Assembly: GCA_903994365.1 (NCBI GenBank)
Contig: CAJEXL010000009.1
Coordinates: 25,709-89,708 of the forward strand
Origin: an uncultured Chlorobiaceae bacterium
GTDB taxonomy: Bacteria > Bacteroidota > Chlorobiia > Chlorobiales > Chlorobiaceae
Direction: 5' to 3'
Length of the DNA stretch: 64,000 nucleotides
Part shown: in pieces, positions 56,197 to 64,000 of the stretch
Position numbering within the stretch: the stretch's first letter is position 1
Layout of the letters: each line of letters starts with the position of its first letter
The notes under the pieces: model-generated
The model's input: only the letters and a program-made list of their open reading frames with translations
Databases searched by the model: none
What the model was told of the DNA's origin: nothing
Program-made: the position numbers and the translations under genes

Positions 56197-56844
56197 ATGG
56201 CGGCTTTTGATTTTGGCGTGAAAGTTGATTCAAGGCTCTTCGACAGAGAGTGCTGCACCATCAATATCCAGAGTTATCTCAGCCAGGCGTGGGAGATGTT
56301 CCGTGAGAATATCGGAGAGTTTATCGGGTTTACCCTTGTTATCTTTGCCGTCTGGCTTGCCACTTCAATGGTGGATGTGGGCAGCTCTCTGCTTTTTTCC
56401 TCCGTTGCAGCGCCGTTTTATGCTGGCTACAGTATTGTGGCGTTCAAACTCATGTTGCGGCAACCATTTCAATTCAGCGATTTTTTCAGAGGCTTCAACT
56501 ATTTTCTTCCCCTTTTTCTCGCCTCACTCGCCAGCACTCTTCTGGTCAGCATCGGGTTTATTTTTCTTCTGATTCCCGGTATCTATCTTGCTGTCAGCTA
56601 CATGTTCACTACGTTTTTTGTTATCGATTACCGAATGGAGTTCTGGCAGGCAATGGAGATAAGCCGCAAAATTATTTCGCGTAACTGGTTTGCATATTTT
56701 CTTTTTGCGCTTGTGCTCTGTTTTATTAATCTGATTGGCGCGCTCGCTTTTGGTCTCGGGTTGCTCGTTACGCTGCCGGTTACATCCTGCGCGGTGGCTG
56801 TCGCCTACAGGGAGATTGTGGGTCTCAACGCATCAACATGGTAA
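56197..56844 (+). CDS. Multi-pass membrane protein, unknown function
   Basis: The 215-residue product has about five to six membrane helices (such as FIGFTLVIFAVWLATSMV, FLLIPGIYLAVSYMFTTFFV and YFLFALVLCFINLIGALAFG). The segment QSYLSQAWEMFRENIGEF precedes them. The plan resembles DUF975/glycerophosphodiesterase-linked membrane families, but the match is loose. GTGGAGAAG precedes the ATG at 56197, which supports that start over 56128. The next gene is 107 nt downstream. Confidence 0.6.
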   Translation: MAAFDFGVKVDSRLFDRECCTINIQSYLSQAWEMFRENIGEFIGFTLVIFAVWLATSMVDVGSSLLFSSVAAPFYAGYSIVAFKLMLRQPFQFSDFFRGFNYFLPLFLASLASTLLVSIGFIFLLIPGIYLAVSYMFTTFFVIDYRMEFWQAMEISRKIISRNWFAYFLFALVLCFINLIGALAFGLGLLVTLPVTSCAVAVAYREIVGLNASTW

Positions 56845-56951
56845 CATGCAGTATTATAGTATTTTATGGTTTTGTGAAAACATCATCGCCCTTGTGCATA
56901 TCGCGGATTATAGCGGCAAGGAGCACTAACATTCAAAAAGGAGAATATTCT

Positions 56952-57674
56952 GTGAAAAAGAGATTGATTGCTGCCATTTTCTGCTGTTGTACTACGTTTT
57001 GGTTTTCATCTGTCGGGTATGCAGCCGATCCTCAGGTTGTGGTTTCGGCTTCGGGAAAGGTGTCGATAAAGCCGGATATGGCGGAGTTTTGGGTGGTGGT
57101 TAAATCAGATGCAAAAGCCGCAGACTTGGCAGCAGCCGAAACCGCAGTACGGTATAGCGCGGTGCAGAGTGCTCTGAGAACGGCAGGTATTCCAGTTGAG
57201 GATACTCCCACCAACGCATATACAGTCTCTCCCCGGTGGGAGTGGAGTCCCTCTCTGGAGAAAAATATTTTGAAAGGCTACATGGCACTCCATACCATCA
57301 AGGTTAAGGTACGTACTCTCGCGAATACCGGCCGTGCCATTGATGCGGTTGTACAGGCGGGAGCAGATGAGGTACAGAGCATCAGTTTCTCATCAAGCAA
57401 TTACGAAGAGTTTCGTCAACAGGCGCTTGCTGAGGCGGTTGGTAATGCCCACCGCGATGCCGTCATTATGGCCAAAGCCGCCGGAGGGACTCTTGGGGAG
57501 TTGATTGAGGTCAGTGTCAGTCAGCCCATTTACGGTGGTCGGCCAGCGTTTGAGGCTATGGCATTGAGGTCAGCGCCAGCACAGCCACCGACCGAAATAG
57601 CGCCTGCCGAGCAGGAGATCACTGTTACGGTTAATTCAACCTGGCGCTTTATTGGTTCACCTGTTGTCAAGTAA
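56952..57674 (+). CDS. SIMPL-domain (DUF541) periplasmic protein
   Basis: SIMPL/DUF541 proteins are exported proteins of poorly known role, linked to oxidative stress in some bacteria. The 240-residue product has a signal peptide (LIAAIFCCCTTFWFSSVGYA) and the domain start VVVSASGKVSIKPDMAEFWV. YTVSPRWEWS and VDAVVQAGADEVQSISF-like segments follow. It starts at GTG 56952 with AGGAG 9 nt upstream; an ATG at 56838 would overlap the previous gene and lack a signal peptide start. A terminator follows. Confidence 0.82.
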   Translation: MKKRLIAAIFCCCTTFWFSSVGYAADPQVVVSASGKVSIKPDMAEFWVVVKSDAKAADLAAAETAVRYSAVQSALRTAGIPVEDTPTNAYTVSPRWEWSPSLEKNILKGYMALHTIKVKVRTLANTGRAIDAVVQAGADEVQSISFSSSNYEEFRQQALAEAVGNAHRDAVIMAKAAGGTLGELIEVSVSQPIYGGRPAFEAMALRSAPAQPPTEIAPAEQEITVTVNSTWRFIGSPVVK

Positions 57675-57751
57675 TTTCTGGCCAGGAACTACCGCAGGCA
57701 AAAACAAGGCGCAGACTGATAGCAACAGGAGCGTACATCAGATTTGACCGT

Positions 57752-57782
57752 AGCCCGAAAAAAGCTATCTTTTCGGGCTTTT
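57752..57782 (+). terminator. Intrinsic terminator after the SIMPL gene
   Basis: AGCCCGAAAA pairs with TTTTCGGGCT around an 8-10-nt loop and runs into TTTTGTGG. A strong rho-independent terminator. Confidence 0.92.
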
Positions 57783-57834
57783 GTGGTGCTTGCTGAGTGC
57801 TGCTCCTGATTGAATTTTTTTTGATGAATTGTTT

Positions 57835-59469
57835 ATGTGCCGCTTGATTTCCCTCTTTATTTTGACGATGCTGATTGCCTTGCCTGCGAATGGAGAGCCG
57901 CAATTGGAGAGTGAGCGACCCTTTCGGGGTAATGGCATCGAAGAACAGATTCAGCAGCAGTGTGAGCGTCTGCTTCTGCAGAAGAGTCCTACCAGCGGAA
58001 CGGCAAAAGAGCTGATGAATATCCGGCTGGAGCGCTTCTACTCCGCGAGGGGTTTTCAGCCTCTATGGACAAACCCGAAGATGGTCGATGAGCTGATTTC
58101 TACGGTTGAAGAGTCTGCCGCTGATGGTCTCCTTCCTTCCGATTATCATCTCGCACCTGTCAGGGAATATGAAGCTCATCCGCCCTTGTCTCCTGAAGAG
58201 ATGGCGCAATATGATCTCCTCCTCACCAAATCGTTTCTGACTCTTGCCAGCCATCTTCGTTATGGTAAAGTTGACCCGGTGCGTCTTGATTCCAGTTGGA
58301 ACATCAATGAGGTGAAGAATTTCAGCTCTCTGGATGAGACTCTTCGACGCGCCATTGAGCAGGAATCAGTCGCGTTCATCGTAAAGGAACTTCGTCCGCA
58401 AGATGCAAACTACGATCTTCTCAAAAAAGGACTTGCTCGCTATCAAGCCATAGCCAGTCATGGTGGTTGGCCTGTGTTGCCGGAAGGGCCGACGATGAAA
58501 CTCGGGTTCAGAGACAGCCGAATCGCAGTGCTGAGGCAACGCCTCAAGGTTTCGGGTGATTTTTCTGGTTGGGTTGCGGACTCCTCCACCATTTACAGCC
58601 AGGAGATTGTTGAGGCGGTCAAGCGGTTTCAAAAGCGGAGTGGTCTGGATGCTGATGGGTCGGTTGGAGTTGCCACGCTTCGCGTCATGAATATTCCTGT
58701 TGAGCACCGGATCGAACAAATCCGTGTCAACCTGGAACGCTATCGATGGTTTTTAAATGACATCGAGCCAACCTGCATCCTCGTGAACATTGCAGGATAT
58801 TCTCTCCAATATCTTGAAAATGGAAGATATCGCTGGGGGACAAGGGTTATTGTCGGGCAACCTCTTCGGCAAACACCTGTCTTCAGGGCAACTATGGAGC
58901 ATATCGTGTTTAATCCAAAATGGGTTGTTCCTGCGACTATTCTGGCCAAAGATGTTCTTCCTGCCCTTCATAAAGACCACTCCTACCTCAAAAAAAAACA
59001 ACTGCGGGTGGTTGGCAACGATGGTGCTACCGTTAATCCCGATTCAGTTGACTGGTCACACTATTCTGCAACGAACCTGCCCTACCGCCTGCAACAGCGC
59101 TCAGGTGACAAAGGCGCACTTGGAAGGATCAAGTTTCTGATGCCGAACCGTCATACCATTTATCTGCACGACACCCCCAATAAAGAGCTTTTTGACAAAA
59201 CTGGCCGGGCATTCAGTTCTGGATGTATCAGGGTACAAAACCCCGCAGAACTTGCCCGGCTGGTGCTGCGTGACAGCCTCAACTGGAGCAGTGCAAAGAT
59301 TCAGGAGGTAATTGCTCAAGGAAAAACAAGAACTGTTGTTATCCCAAAAAAGATACCTGTTTTGCTCCTCTACCTCACCACTGTTCCCAGCGGGGAAGAG
59401 CTTCAGTTCCGGGAGGACATCTACAATCGCGACAACAAGGTGCTGAAACTCCTCAATAAACACTTGTGA
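57835..59469 (+). CDS. L,D-transpeptidase, YcbB/LdtD type
   Basis: YcbB-type enzymes form 3-3 peptidoglycan crosslinks. The 544-residue product has a signal peptide (LISLFILTMLIALPANG) and a scaffold with FYSARGFQPLWTN. A peptidoglycan-binding part (IVEAVKRFQKRSGLDADGSV) and the catalytic domain with FNPKWVVPATI, HTIYLHDTPN and the cysteine motif FSSGCIRVQNPAELA follow. The ATG at 57835 is preferred; a TTG two codons earlier is possible. Confidence 0.9.
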   Translation: MCRLISLFILTMLIALPANGEPQLESERPFRGNGIEEQIQQQCERLLLQKSPTSGTAKELMNIRLERFYSARGFQPLWTNPKMVDELISTVEESAADGLLPSDYHLAPVREYEAHPPLSPEEMAQYDLLLTKSFLTLASHLRYGKVDPVRLDSSWNINEVKNFSSLDETLRRAIEQESVAFIVKELRPQDANYDLLKKGLARYQAIASHGGWPVLPEGPTMKLGFRDSRIAVLRQRLKVSGDFSGWVADSSTIYSQEIVEAVKRFQKRSGLDADGSVGVATLRVMNIPVEHRIEQIRVNLERYRWFLNDIEPTCILVNIAGYSLQYLENGRYRWGTRVIVGQPLRQTPVFRATMEHIVFNPKWVVPATILAKDVLPALHKDHSYLKKKQLRVVGNDGATVNPDSVDWSHYSATNLPYRLQQRSGDKGALGRIKFLMPNRHTIYLHDTPNKELFDKTGRAFSSGCIRVQNPAELARLVLRDSLNWSSAKIQEVIAQGKTRTVVIPKKIPVLLLYLTTVPSGEELQFREDIYNRDNKVLKLLNKHL

Positions 59470-59570
59470 CTACACCTAAACCCTAAAGCGGTAGTTTGTT
59501 CTGACGTTTCGTAGTGCATCAACGTTTGCCATAAAGATGATATTGGGTTCCGTTGAGCATTCTGGAGGGA

Positions 59571-59615
59571 AAACAAAACGCACCCCGCAGCATGAGATTC
59601 TGCGGGTGCTTTTTG
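59571..59615 (-). terminator. Intrinsic terminator of the csmB-like gene
   Basis: On the minus strand GCACCCGCAG pairs with CTGCGGGGTGC (one bulge) and is followed by GTTTTGTTTT. It lies 15-60 nt beyond the 59631 stop. The plus strand also has a T run (CTTTTTG), so the hairpin may serve both directions. Confidence 0.85.
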
Positions 59616-59630
59616 TGTAATAAGAGCAGC

Positions 59631-59858
59631 TTACTTCTGAGGAAAAAGAGATGATGCGATGTTCTGGACAATCTGGCAGCAATTGGTGAGGAGACTGCCA
59701 ATAAGATCAGAAGATGTTTTAACAAGAGGCTCAATAAGCTGTCCAGCGGTTTTGATTCCGATGTTTAACAGGTCGACCTGCTGCTGGGCCATTGTTCCTG
59801 CCGTTGTCAAGAGGTTGTTCAGGGCTGCTGAGAAATCTTGGATTGCGTCGTTTGACAT
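59631..59858 (-). CDS. csmB: Chlorosome envelope protein, CsmB-like
   Basis: The 75-residue product (starts MSNDAIQDFSAALNNLL, then MAQQQVDLLNIGIKTAGQLI and EPLVKTSSDLIGSLL) is all helical and amphipathic. Length and the pattern QQQ..LN.GIK...L.EP..KT..DL.GS fit the small CsmB/CsmF chlorosome envelope proteins. Those proteins coat the lipid monolayer of green sulfur bacterial light-harvesting chlorosomes. The call rests on memory of the family. It has its own terminator, which suits a highly expressed single gene. Confidence 0.6.
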   Translation of the reverse strand: MSNDAIQDFSAALNNLLTTAGTMAQQQVDLLNIGIKTAGQLIEPLVKTSSDLIGSLLTNCCQIVQNIASSLFPQK

Positions 59859-60008
59859 GGGTATTATTATTTAGTGATTTGAAGTATGCTTTTGAAAAAA
59901 TGAATTCAGGAACAAGAGAACGGTGCCAATCAATTTAACAGATAGCAAACATAGTGTTTATAATAGAGAAATTACCAATTTATTCGAAAATTCTTTGCAA
60001 AAGCGGGA

Positions 60009-63000
60009 TTATACCAGGTCGTAGTTCAAAACCGGTGCAAGCCATTTTTCTGCCTCATTGATACTCATTTCTTTCCGTAGAGCGTAATCCTCAACCTGAT
60101 CTTTTCCGATTTTTCCGAGCATGAAGTACCTCGCATCAGGGTGGGCGAAGTAGAGGCCACTGACTGAGGCTGCCGGGTTCATGGCGAATGTTTCGGTGAG
60201 CGTGATTCCCGTATTGGTTTCGGCATTCAGCAGGGTGAAGAGTTCCGCTTTTTCGGTGTGATCCGGGGCTGCGGGGTAGCCGGGTGCCGGGCGGATTCCC
60301 TGGTACTTTTCTGCCAGAAGCTCTTCAATGCTGCCACTCCTGCATGGAGTGATCTCCGGGTGGCAGGCACATTTTTTCTGGCTTTTTGCACTGGCTTCGT
60401 AACCCCAGAGCTCCTTGCGCACCCGCTCATGCAGCATTTCGGCAAAAGCCTCCACCAGGCGGTCGGCGAGAGCCTGCGTCATAATGCGGTGGTAGTCGTC
60501 CTGATCATCACTGAACTGTTGGAGCAGCTTTTCGATACCGAGACCGGCGGTGACGGCAAAGCCTCCTATGTAGTCTTCCACTCCTGATTCGGCAGAGGCC
60601 ACAAAGTCAGCCAAGGCAAGATGTGGCTCACCAGTGTTTTTCTCCTGCTGCTGGCGGAGGGTGTGGAGCGTCATCACTACAGCGCTACGGCTTTCATCCG
60701 CATAGACCTTAATGTCGTCCCCGTTGCTGTTGGCAGGGAAGAGCCCCGCAACACCTCTCAGGCCGAGCAGTTGCTCCTTTTCAATCCTGTCGAGCAGCTT
60801 GTTGGCATCGTCAAAGAGTTTTTTTGCTTCTGTGCCATACTTCCCGTCGTCGAGAATCTGCGGGTAGCGTCCGTGCAACTCCCATGCCATGAAAAATGGT
60901 GTCCAGTCGATATAGGGGCGCAGCTCTTCGACGGTCACATTTTCCAGCAGGGTAATACCTGGTTTCAGTGGTTTGTATACTGTTGGCTGCAGCGAGGCGC
61001 GGTTCTTGCGGGCATCAGCCAGCGAAAGGTATTTTTTTGAAGCGCTGTTCGACGAGTGGCTCTCTCTCAACCCAGCCTGCTCCTTTTTGAGAGCTGCGAT
61101 ATACGACGGGCTGAGCGCCGGGTTGAGGAGGCTGTTGACCACCGGAACGCTTCGCGAGGCATCAAGCACCTGAACGACCGGGCCTGAATAGACGGGCGCA
61201 ATTTTGACGGCGGTGTGCATTCGTGATGTGGTGGCTCCCCCGATGAGCAGCGGGATCTTCATGCCAAGCCGTTCCATTTCGCTGGCTACATGCACCATCT
61301 CATCAAGCGATGGGGTGATGAGGCCACTGAGGCCAAGGAGGTCAGCCTTTTCGCGCTCAACCGCTTCAAGAATTTTTTCGCAGGGCATCATGACGCCGAT
61401 ATCAACAACATCGTAATTATTGCAGGCAAGCACAACCGCGACAATATTTTTGCCAATATCATGCACGTCGCCCTTGACCGTTGCAAGAAGCACCTTGGCG
61501 GCAGCCCGGGTATCCTTGTTCTTTGCCTTCTCTTCGGCGATGTAGGGCAGAAGGCAGGCGACCGAACGCTTCATCACGCGGGCGCTTTTCACCACCTGAG
61601 GCAGGAACATCTTGCCCACGGCAAAGAGGTCGCCGATGGCATTCATGCCATCCATCAACGGCCCCTCAATCACCTGGAGCGGGCTTGGGTAGAGCTGGCG
61701 GGCCTCTTCGGTATCCTCTTCAATAAACTCGACAATCCCCTTGATCAATGCGTGGCGCAACCGCTCTTCAACTGGAGCACTCCGCCATTCAGCCGCTTTG
61801 GCTTCGATCTTTTCCCCGCCGGTGGCGATGGTCTCGGCAAAGCTGACCAGCCGTTCCGTTGCGTCGGTGCGACGGTTAAGCAGCACATCCTCAACCCGCA
61901 GCAGCAGTTCGGGCTCAATATCCTGATAGATGGCGAGCTGACCAGCGTTGACGATGCCCATGTCGAGCCCTGCACGGATGGCGTGGTAGAGGAAAGCGGC
62001 GTGCATGGATTCCCGTACCGTTTCGTTGCCACGGAAAGAGAAAGAGACGTTGCTGATACCGCCGGAGACCTTTGCATAAGGGAGGTTCTCCTTGATCCAG
62101 CGGATAGTCTCAATGAAATCGACGGCGTAGTTGTTGTGCTCGTCAATGCCGGTAGCAACAGTCAGAACGTTGGGATCGAAAATAATGTCTTCCGGAGGGA
62201 AGCCGACCTCCTTGGTCAGGATATCGTAGGCGCGTTTGCATATTTCAATGCGGCGCTGATAATTATCGGCTTGTCCCTGTTCGTCAAAAGCCATCACCAC
62301 GGTGGCAGCTCCGTACTGCAACACCTTGCGGGCTCTCTCTTTGAAAAGCTCCTCTCCCTCCTTGAGGCTGATGGAGTTGACAATGCTTTTGCCCTGCACG
62401 CACTGCAGGCCGCTCTCAATAACCGACCATTTCGAGCTGTCGATCATCACCGGCACGCGGGAGATTTCAGGCTCGGAGGCGATCAGGTTGAGAAACTCCT
62501 TCATCACCTTCTCAGAGTCGAGCATCCCCTCATCGACATTGACATCAATCACCTGGGCGCCACTCTCTACCTGCTGTCGGGCAATGGAGAGCGCCTCGTC
62601 GTAGTTTCCCTCCTTGATGAGACGGGCAAATTTTTTCGATCCGGTGACGTTGGTGCGCTCACCGATGTTGATGAAGCCGGTTGTCTGGTTGACAAAGAGG
62701 GGTTCAAGGCCGGAGAGTTGCAGCTCATGTTTTTTTGCAGGGCGTTTGCGAGGCTGAAGATTCTGGACCGCATCCGCAATTGCCTTGATATGCTGTGGAG
62801 TGGTGCCGCAGCATCCTCCGACGATATTGACAAATCCCGAGGAGGCGAAGTCGGCAATCTGGGCCGCCATGTACTCAGGGGAGTCGTCATAATCGCCAAA
62901 TTCGTTCGGCAGTCCAGCATTCGGATAGACGCTTACATAACTTTCAGCAATGCCCGCCATCGCCGCAATGAAGGGGCGCATCTGTTTTGAGCCAAGTGCA

Positions 63001-63734
63001 CAGTTCAGTCCGATGGAGAGAAGATCCGGCAGGTGGGCAATGGAAGTCCAGAAAGCCTCGGTGGTTTGGCCGGAGAGGGTGCGTCCGCTTGCATCCACAA
63101 CCGTGCCGGAGACCATCACCGGAACACGCCAGCCGGTACGCTCAAAAAACTCTTCAATGGCAAAAAGGGCGGCCTTGCAGTTCAGGGTGTCGAACACCGT
63201 TTCAACGAGCAGCAGATCAACTCCGCCCTCCATAAGCCCTTCAAGCTGAACAATGTAGTTATCAACCACCTCCCGGAAGGTGACTGCCCGGTAACCGGGA
63301 CGGTTGACATCGGGAGAGAGCGAGAGCGTCTTGTTGGTCGGGCCAATGGAACCAGCCACAAAGCGTGGTTTGTCGGGAGTTTTTGCGGTATAGTCGTTGG
63401 CCGCGCGTCGCGCAAGGCGAGTGGCCTCAATATTCAGCTCCTTCACCAGCTCTACGGCGTTATAGTCCCCCTGGGAGATAGGGTTGGCGTTGAAGGTGTT
63501 GGTTTCGATAATATCCGAGCCAGCCTCAAGAAAGTCGCAATGGAGGTCGTAGATGATCTCCGGTTGCGTCAACACAAGCATATCATTGTTTCCAAGGAGC
63601 GGATGGGAGTGCCCGGCAAAGCGTGCGCCACGGTAATCCTCCTCCTTCAATTTATGGCGCTGGATCATGGTGCCCATAGCACCGTCGAGCACAAGGATGC
63701 GCTGTTCAAGCAGAGATAAAAGGGTCTCCTTCAT
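60009..63734 (-). CDS. metH: Cobalamin-dependent methionine synthase
   Basis: MetH moves methyl from methyltetrahydrofolate to homocysteine through cobalamin. The 1241-residue product has all four modules. The homocysteine domain has Zn ligands in GLNCALG and [15 protein letters not shown]. The pterin domain has [16 protein letters not shown] and INVDEGMLD. The cobalamin domain has [15 protein letters not shown]. The C-terminal AdoMet-activation domain has [15 protein letters not shown]. Full length. No B12 riboswitch was recognised in the 86-bp gap upstream. Confidence 0.96.
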   Translation of the reverse strand: MKETLLSLLEQRILVLDGAMGTMIQRHKLKEEDYRGARFAGHSHPLLGNNDMLVLTQPEIIYDLHCDFLEAGSDIIETNTFNANPISQGDYNAVELVKELNIEATRLARRAANDYTAKTPDKPRFVAGSIGPTNKTLSLSPDVNRPGYRAVTFREVVDNYIVQLEGLMEGGVDLLLVETVFDTLNCKAALFAIEEFFERTGWRVPVMVSGTVVDASGRTLSGQTTEAFWTSIAHLPDLLSIGLNCALGSKQMRPFIAAMAGIAESYVSVYPNAGLPNEFGDYDDSPEYMAAQIADFASSGFVNIVGGCCGTTPQHIKAIADAVQNLQPRKRPAKKHELQLSGLEPLFVNQTTGFINIGERTNVTGSKKFARLIKEGNYDEALSIARQQVESGAQVIDVNVDEGMLDSEKVMKEFLNLIASEPEISRVPVMIDSSKWSVIESGLQCVQGKSIVNSISLKEGEELFKERARKVLQYGAATVVMAFDEQGQADNYQRRIEICKRAYDILTKEVGFPPEDIIFDPNVLTVATGIDEHNNYAVDFIETIRWIKENLPYAKVSGGISNVSFSFRGNETVRESMHAAFLYHAIRAGLDMGIVNAGQLAIYQDIEPELLLRVEDVLLNRRTDATERLVSFAETIATGGEKIEAKAAEWRSAPVEERLRHALIKGIVEFIEEDTEEARQLYPSPLQVIEGPLMDGMNAIGDLFAVGKMFLPQVVKSARVMKRSVACLLPYIAEEKAKNKDTRAAAKVLLATVKGDVHDIGKNIVAVVLACNNYDVVDIGVMMPCEKILEAVEREKADLLGLSGLITPSLDEMVHVASEMERLGMKIPLLIGGATTSRMHTAVKIAPVYSGPVVQVLDASRSVPVVNSLLNPALSPSYIAALKKEQAGLRESHSSNSASKKYLSLADARKNRASLQPTVYKPLKPGITLLENVTVEELRPYIDWTPFFMAWELHGRYPQILDDGKYGTEAKKLFDDANKLLDRIEKEQLLGLRGVAGLFPANSNGDDIKVYADESRSAVVMTLHTLRQQQEKNTGEPHLALADFVASAESGVEDYIGGFAVTAGLGIEKLLQQFSDDQDDYHRIMTQALADRLVEAFAEMLHERVRKELWGYEASAKSQKKCACHPEITPCRSGSIEELLAEKYQGIRPAPGYPAAPDHTEKAELFTLLNAETNTGITLTETFAMNPAASVSGLYFAHPDARYFMLGKIGKDQVEDYALRKEMSINEAEKWLAPVLNYDLV

Positions 63735-63820
63735 TCGTCTTTAATTCCTCTTTAGTTTGCTAAGGCATGGCGTTGGTTAAAAAAAAGGAGAATATACCGA
63801 AAAGAGGGTAATTACTCTCT

Positions 63821-64000
63821 TTATAGAGCCTCCTGCACTCTTTTTTCAAGCCAGGTGTGGATCAGCTCAACACCCTCATCTGCAATCTGGTGCGCTATTG
63901 GATATTCACGATAGGTGAGATCATCCACCCGCTGTTGCAGGAATTCGTTTGCCGCTCTTCCTTTTGCAATCGGGAGTATATCGTCATACACACCATGCAG
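63821..64000 (-). CDS. Alpha/beta hydrolase (phospholipase/carboxylesterase type), 3' end only
   Basis: The window edge cuts this gene; 59 residues and the stop are seen. It reads LHGVYDDILPIAKGRAANEF, then LTYREYPIAHQIADEGVELI and ends HTWLEKRVQEAL. HGxxDDxxP (catalytic Asp) and the later AH (catalytic His) are the C-terminal signatures of Abhydrolase_2 esterases. Its substrate is unknown. Confidence 0.75.
   Translation of the reverse strand: MHGVYDDILPIAKGRAANEFLQQRVDDLTYREYPIAHQIADEGVELIHTWLEKRVQEAL

Noticed and set aside
61290..62990. 566-codon open frame on the plus strand
   Set aside because: It is antisense to metH, whose four domains are unambiguous; the frame encodes no recognisable motif.
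1..64000. CRISPR array, insertion sequence, prophage or defence island
   Set aside because: No regularly spaced repeats, transposase, integrase or phage structural motif was seen; the only repeats are those listed.

Overview
The window looks like chromosomal DNA of a green sulfur bacterium (Chlorobiaceae). Markers are a short chlorosome-envelope-like protein (59631-59858), a succinyl-CoA synthetase alpha subunit that would serve the reductive TCA cycle, a type 2 IPP isomerase, a Bacteroidota/Chlorobi-type RNA polymerase omega subunit and a 35-residue basic mS38-like protein. Outer-membrane biogenesis genes (lptC, OmpH/Skp, bamA, kdsD, lpxB) show a Gram-negative envelope. Assignments come from reading motifs; no database search was run, and species and GC content were not computed.

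Layout. 1-6740: a plus-strand information-processing run (infB, rbfA, truB, ribF, rpsO, yicC, gmk, rpoZ, VOC protein). 6729-9008: minus-strand GlmU N-domain protein, panD, lptC, OmpH/Skp. 9030-10143: an accessory pocket with a decayed second copy of the dprA tail, a 19-bp tandem repeat and an FkbM-type methyltransferase. 10165-13412: minus-strand fni, prenyl synthase, dprA. 13519-18022: a LolC/E-like permease, an ABC exporter and a phosphohexomutase. 18267-25095: rpsT, ruvA, folC, rho, mS38-like protein, tRNA-Lys, tRNA-Leu, etfB, etfA and a bifunctional nuclease. The part from rho to the nuclease lies between two perfect 108-bp inverted repeats (20750-20857 and 25038-25145). 25134-34138: bamA, uppS, gatA, sucD, kdsD, a small membrane protein and a polysaccharide flippase. 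34153-37634: an ECF sigma factor, a probable anti-sigma factor, two Spy/CpxP-like proteins and a phosphohexomutase. 37752-38894: lpxB, broken by an in-frame amber codon. 38912-43817: a small membrane protein, a 1157-residue GH13 protein and YqjD/YqjE-like membrane genes. 43901-52607: SDR, modD, TrmH, TerC, ALDH3, a beta-barrel protein, YbaK and a GT4 glycosyltransferase. 52678-52783: two palindromic repeat units. 52851-55999: the oxidative pentose phosphate genes gnd, zwf and pgl. 56197-64000: a membrane protein, a SIMPL protein, a YcbB-type L,D-transpeptidase, the chlorosome-like protein, metH and the end of an esterase.

Most genes are core. No CRISPR array, transposase, prophage or defence island was recognised. 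The strongest unusual signals are the nonsense codon in otherwise intact lpxB, the 108-bp inverted repeat whose recombination would flip a 4.2-kb core segment without breaking a gene, the relic dprA tail next to the FkbM gene, and the compact sigma/anti-sigma/Spy module.
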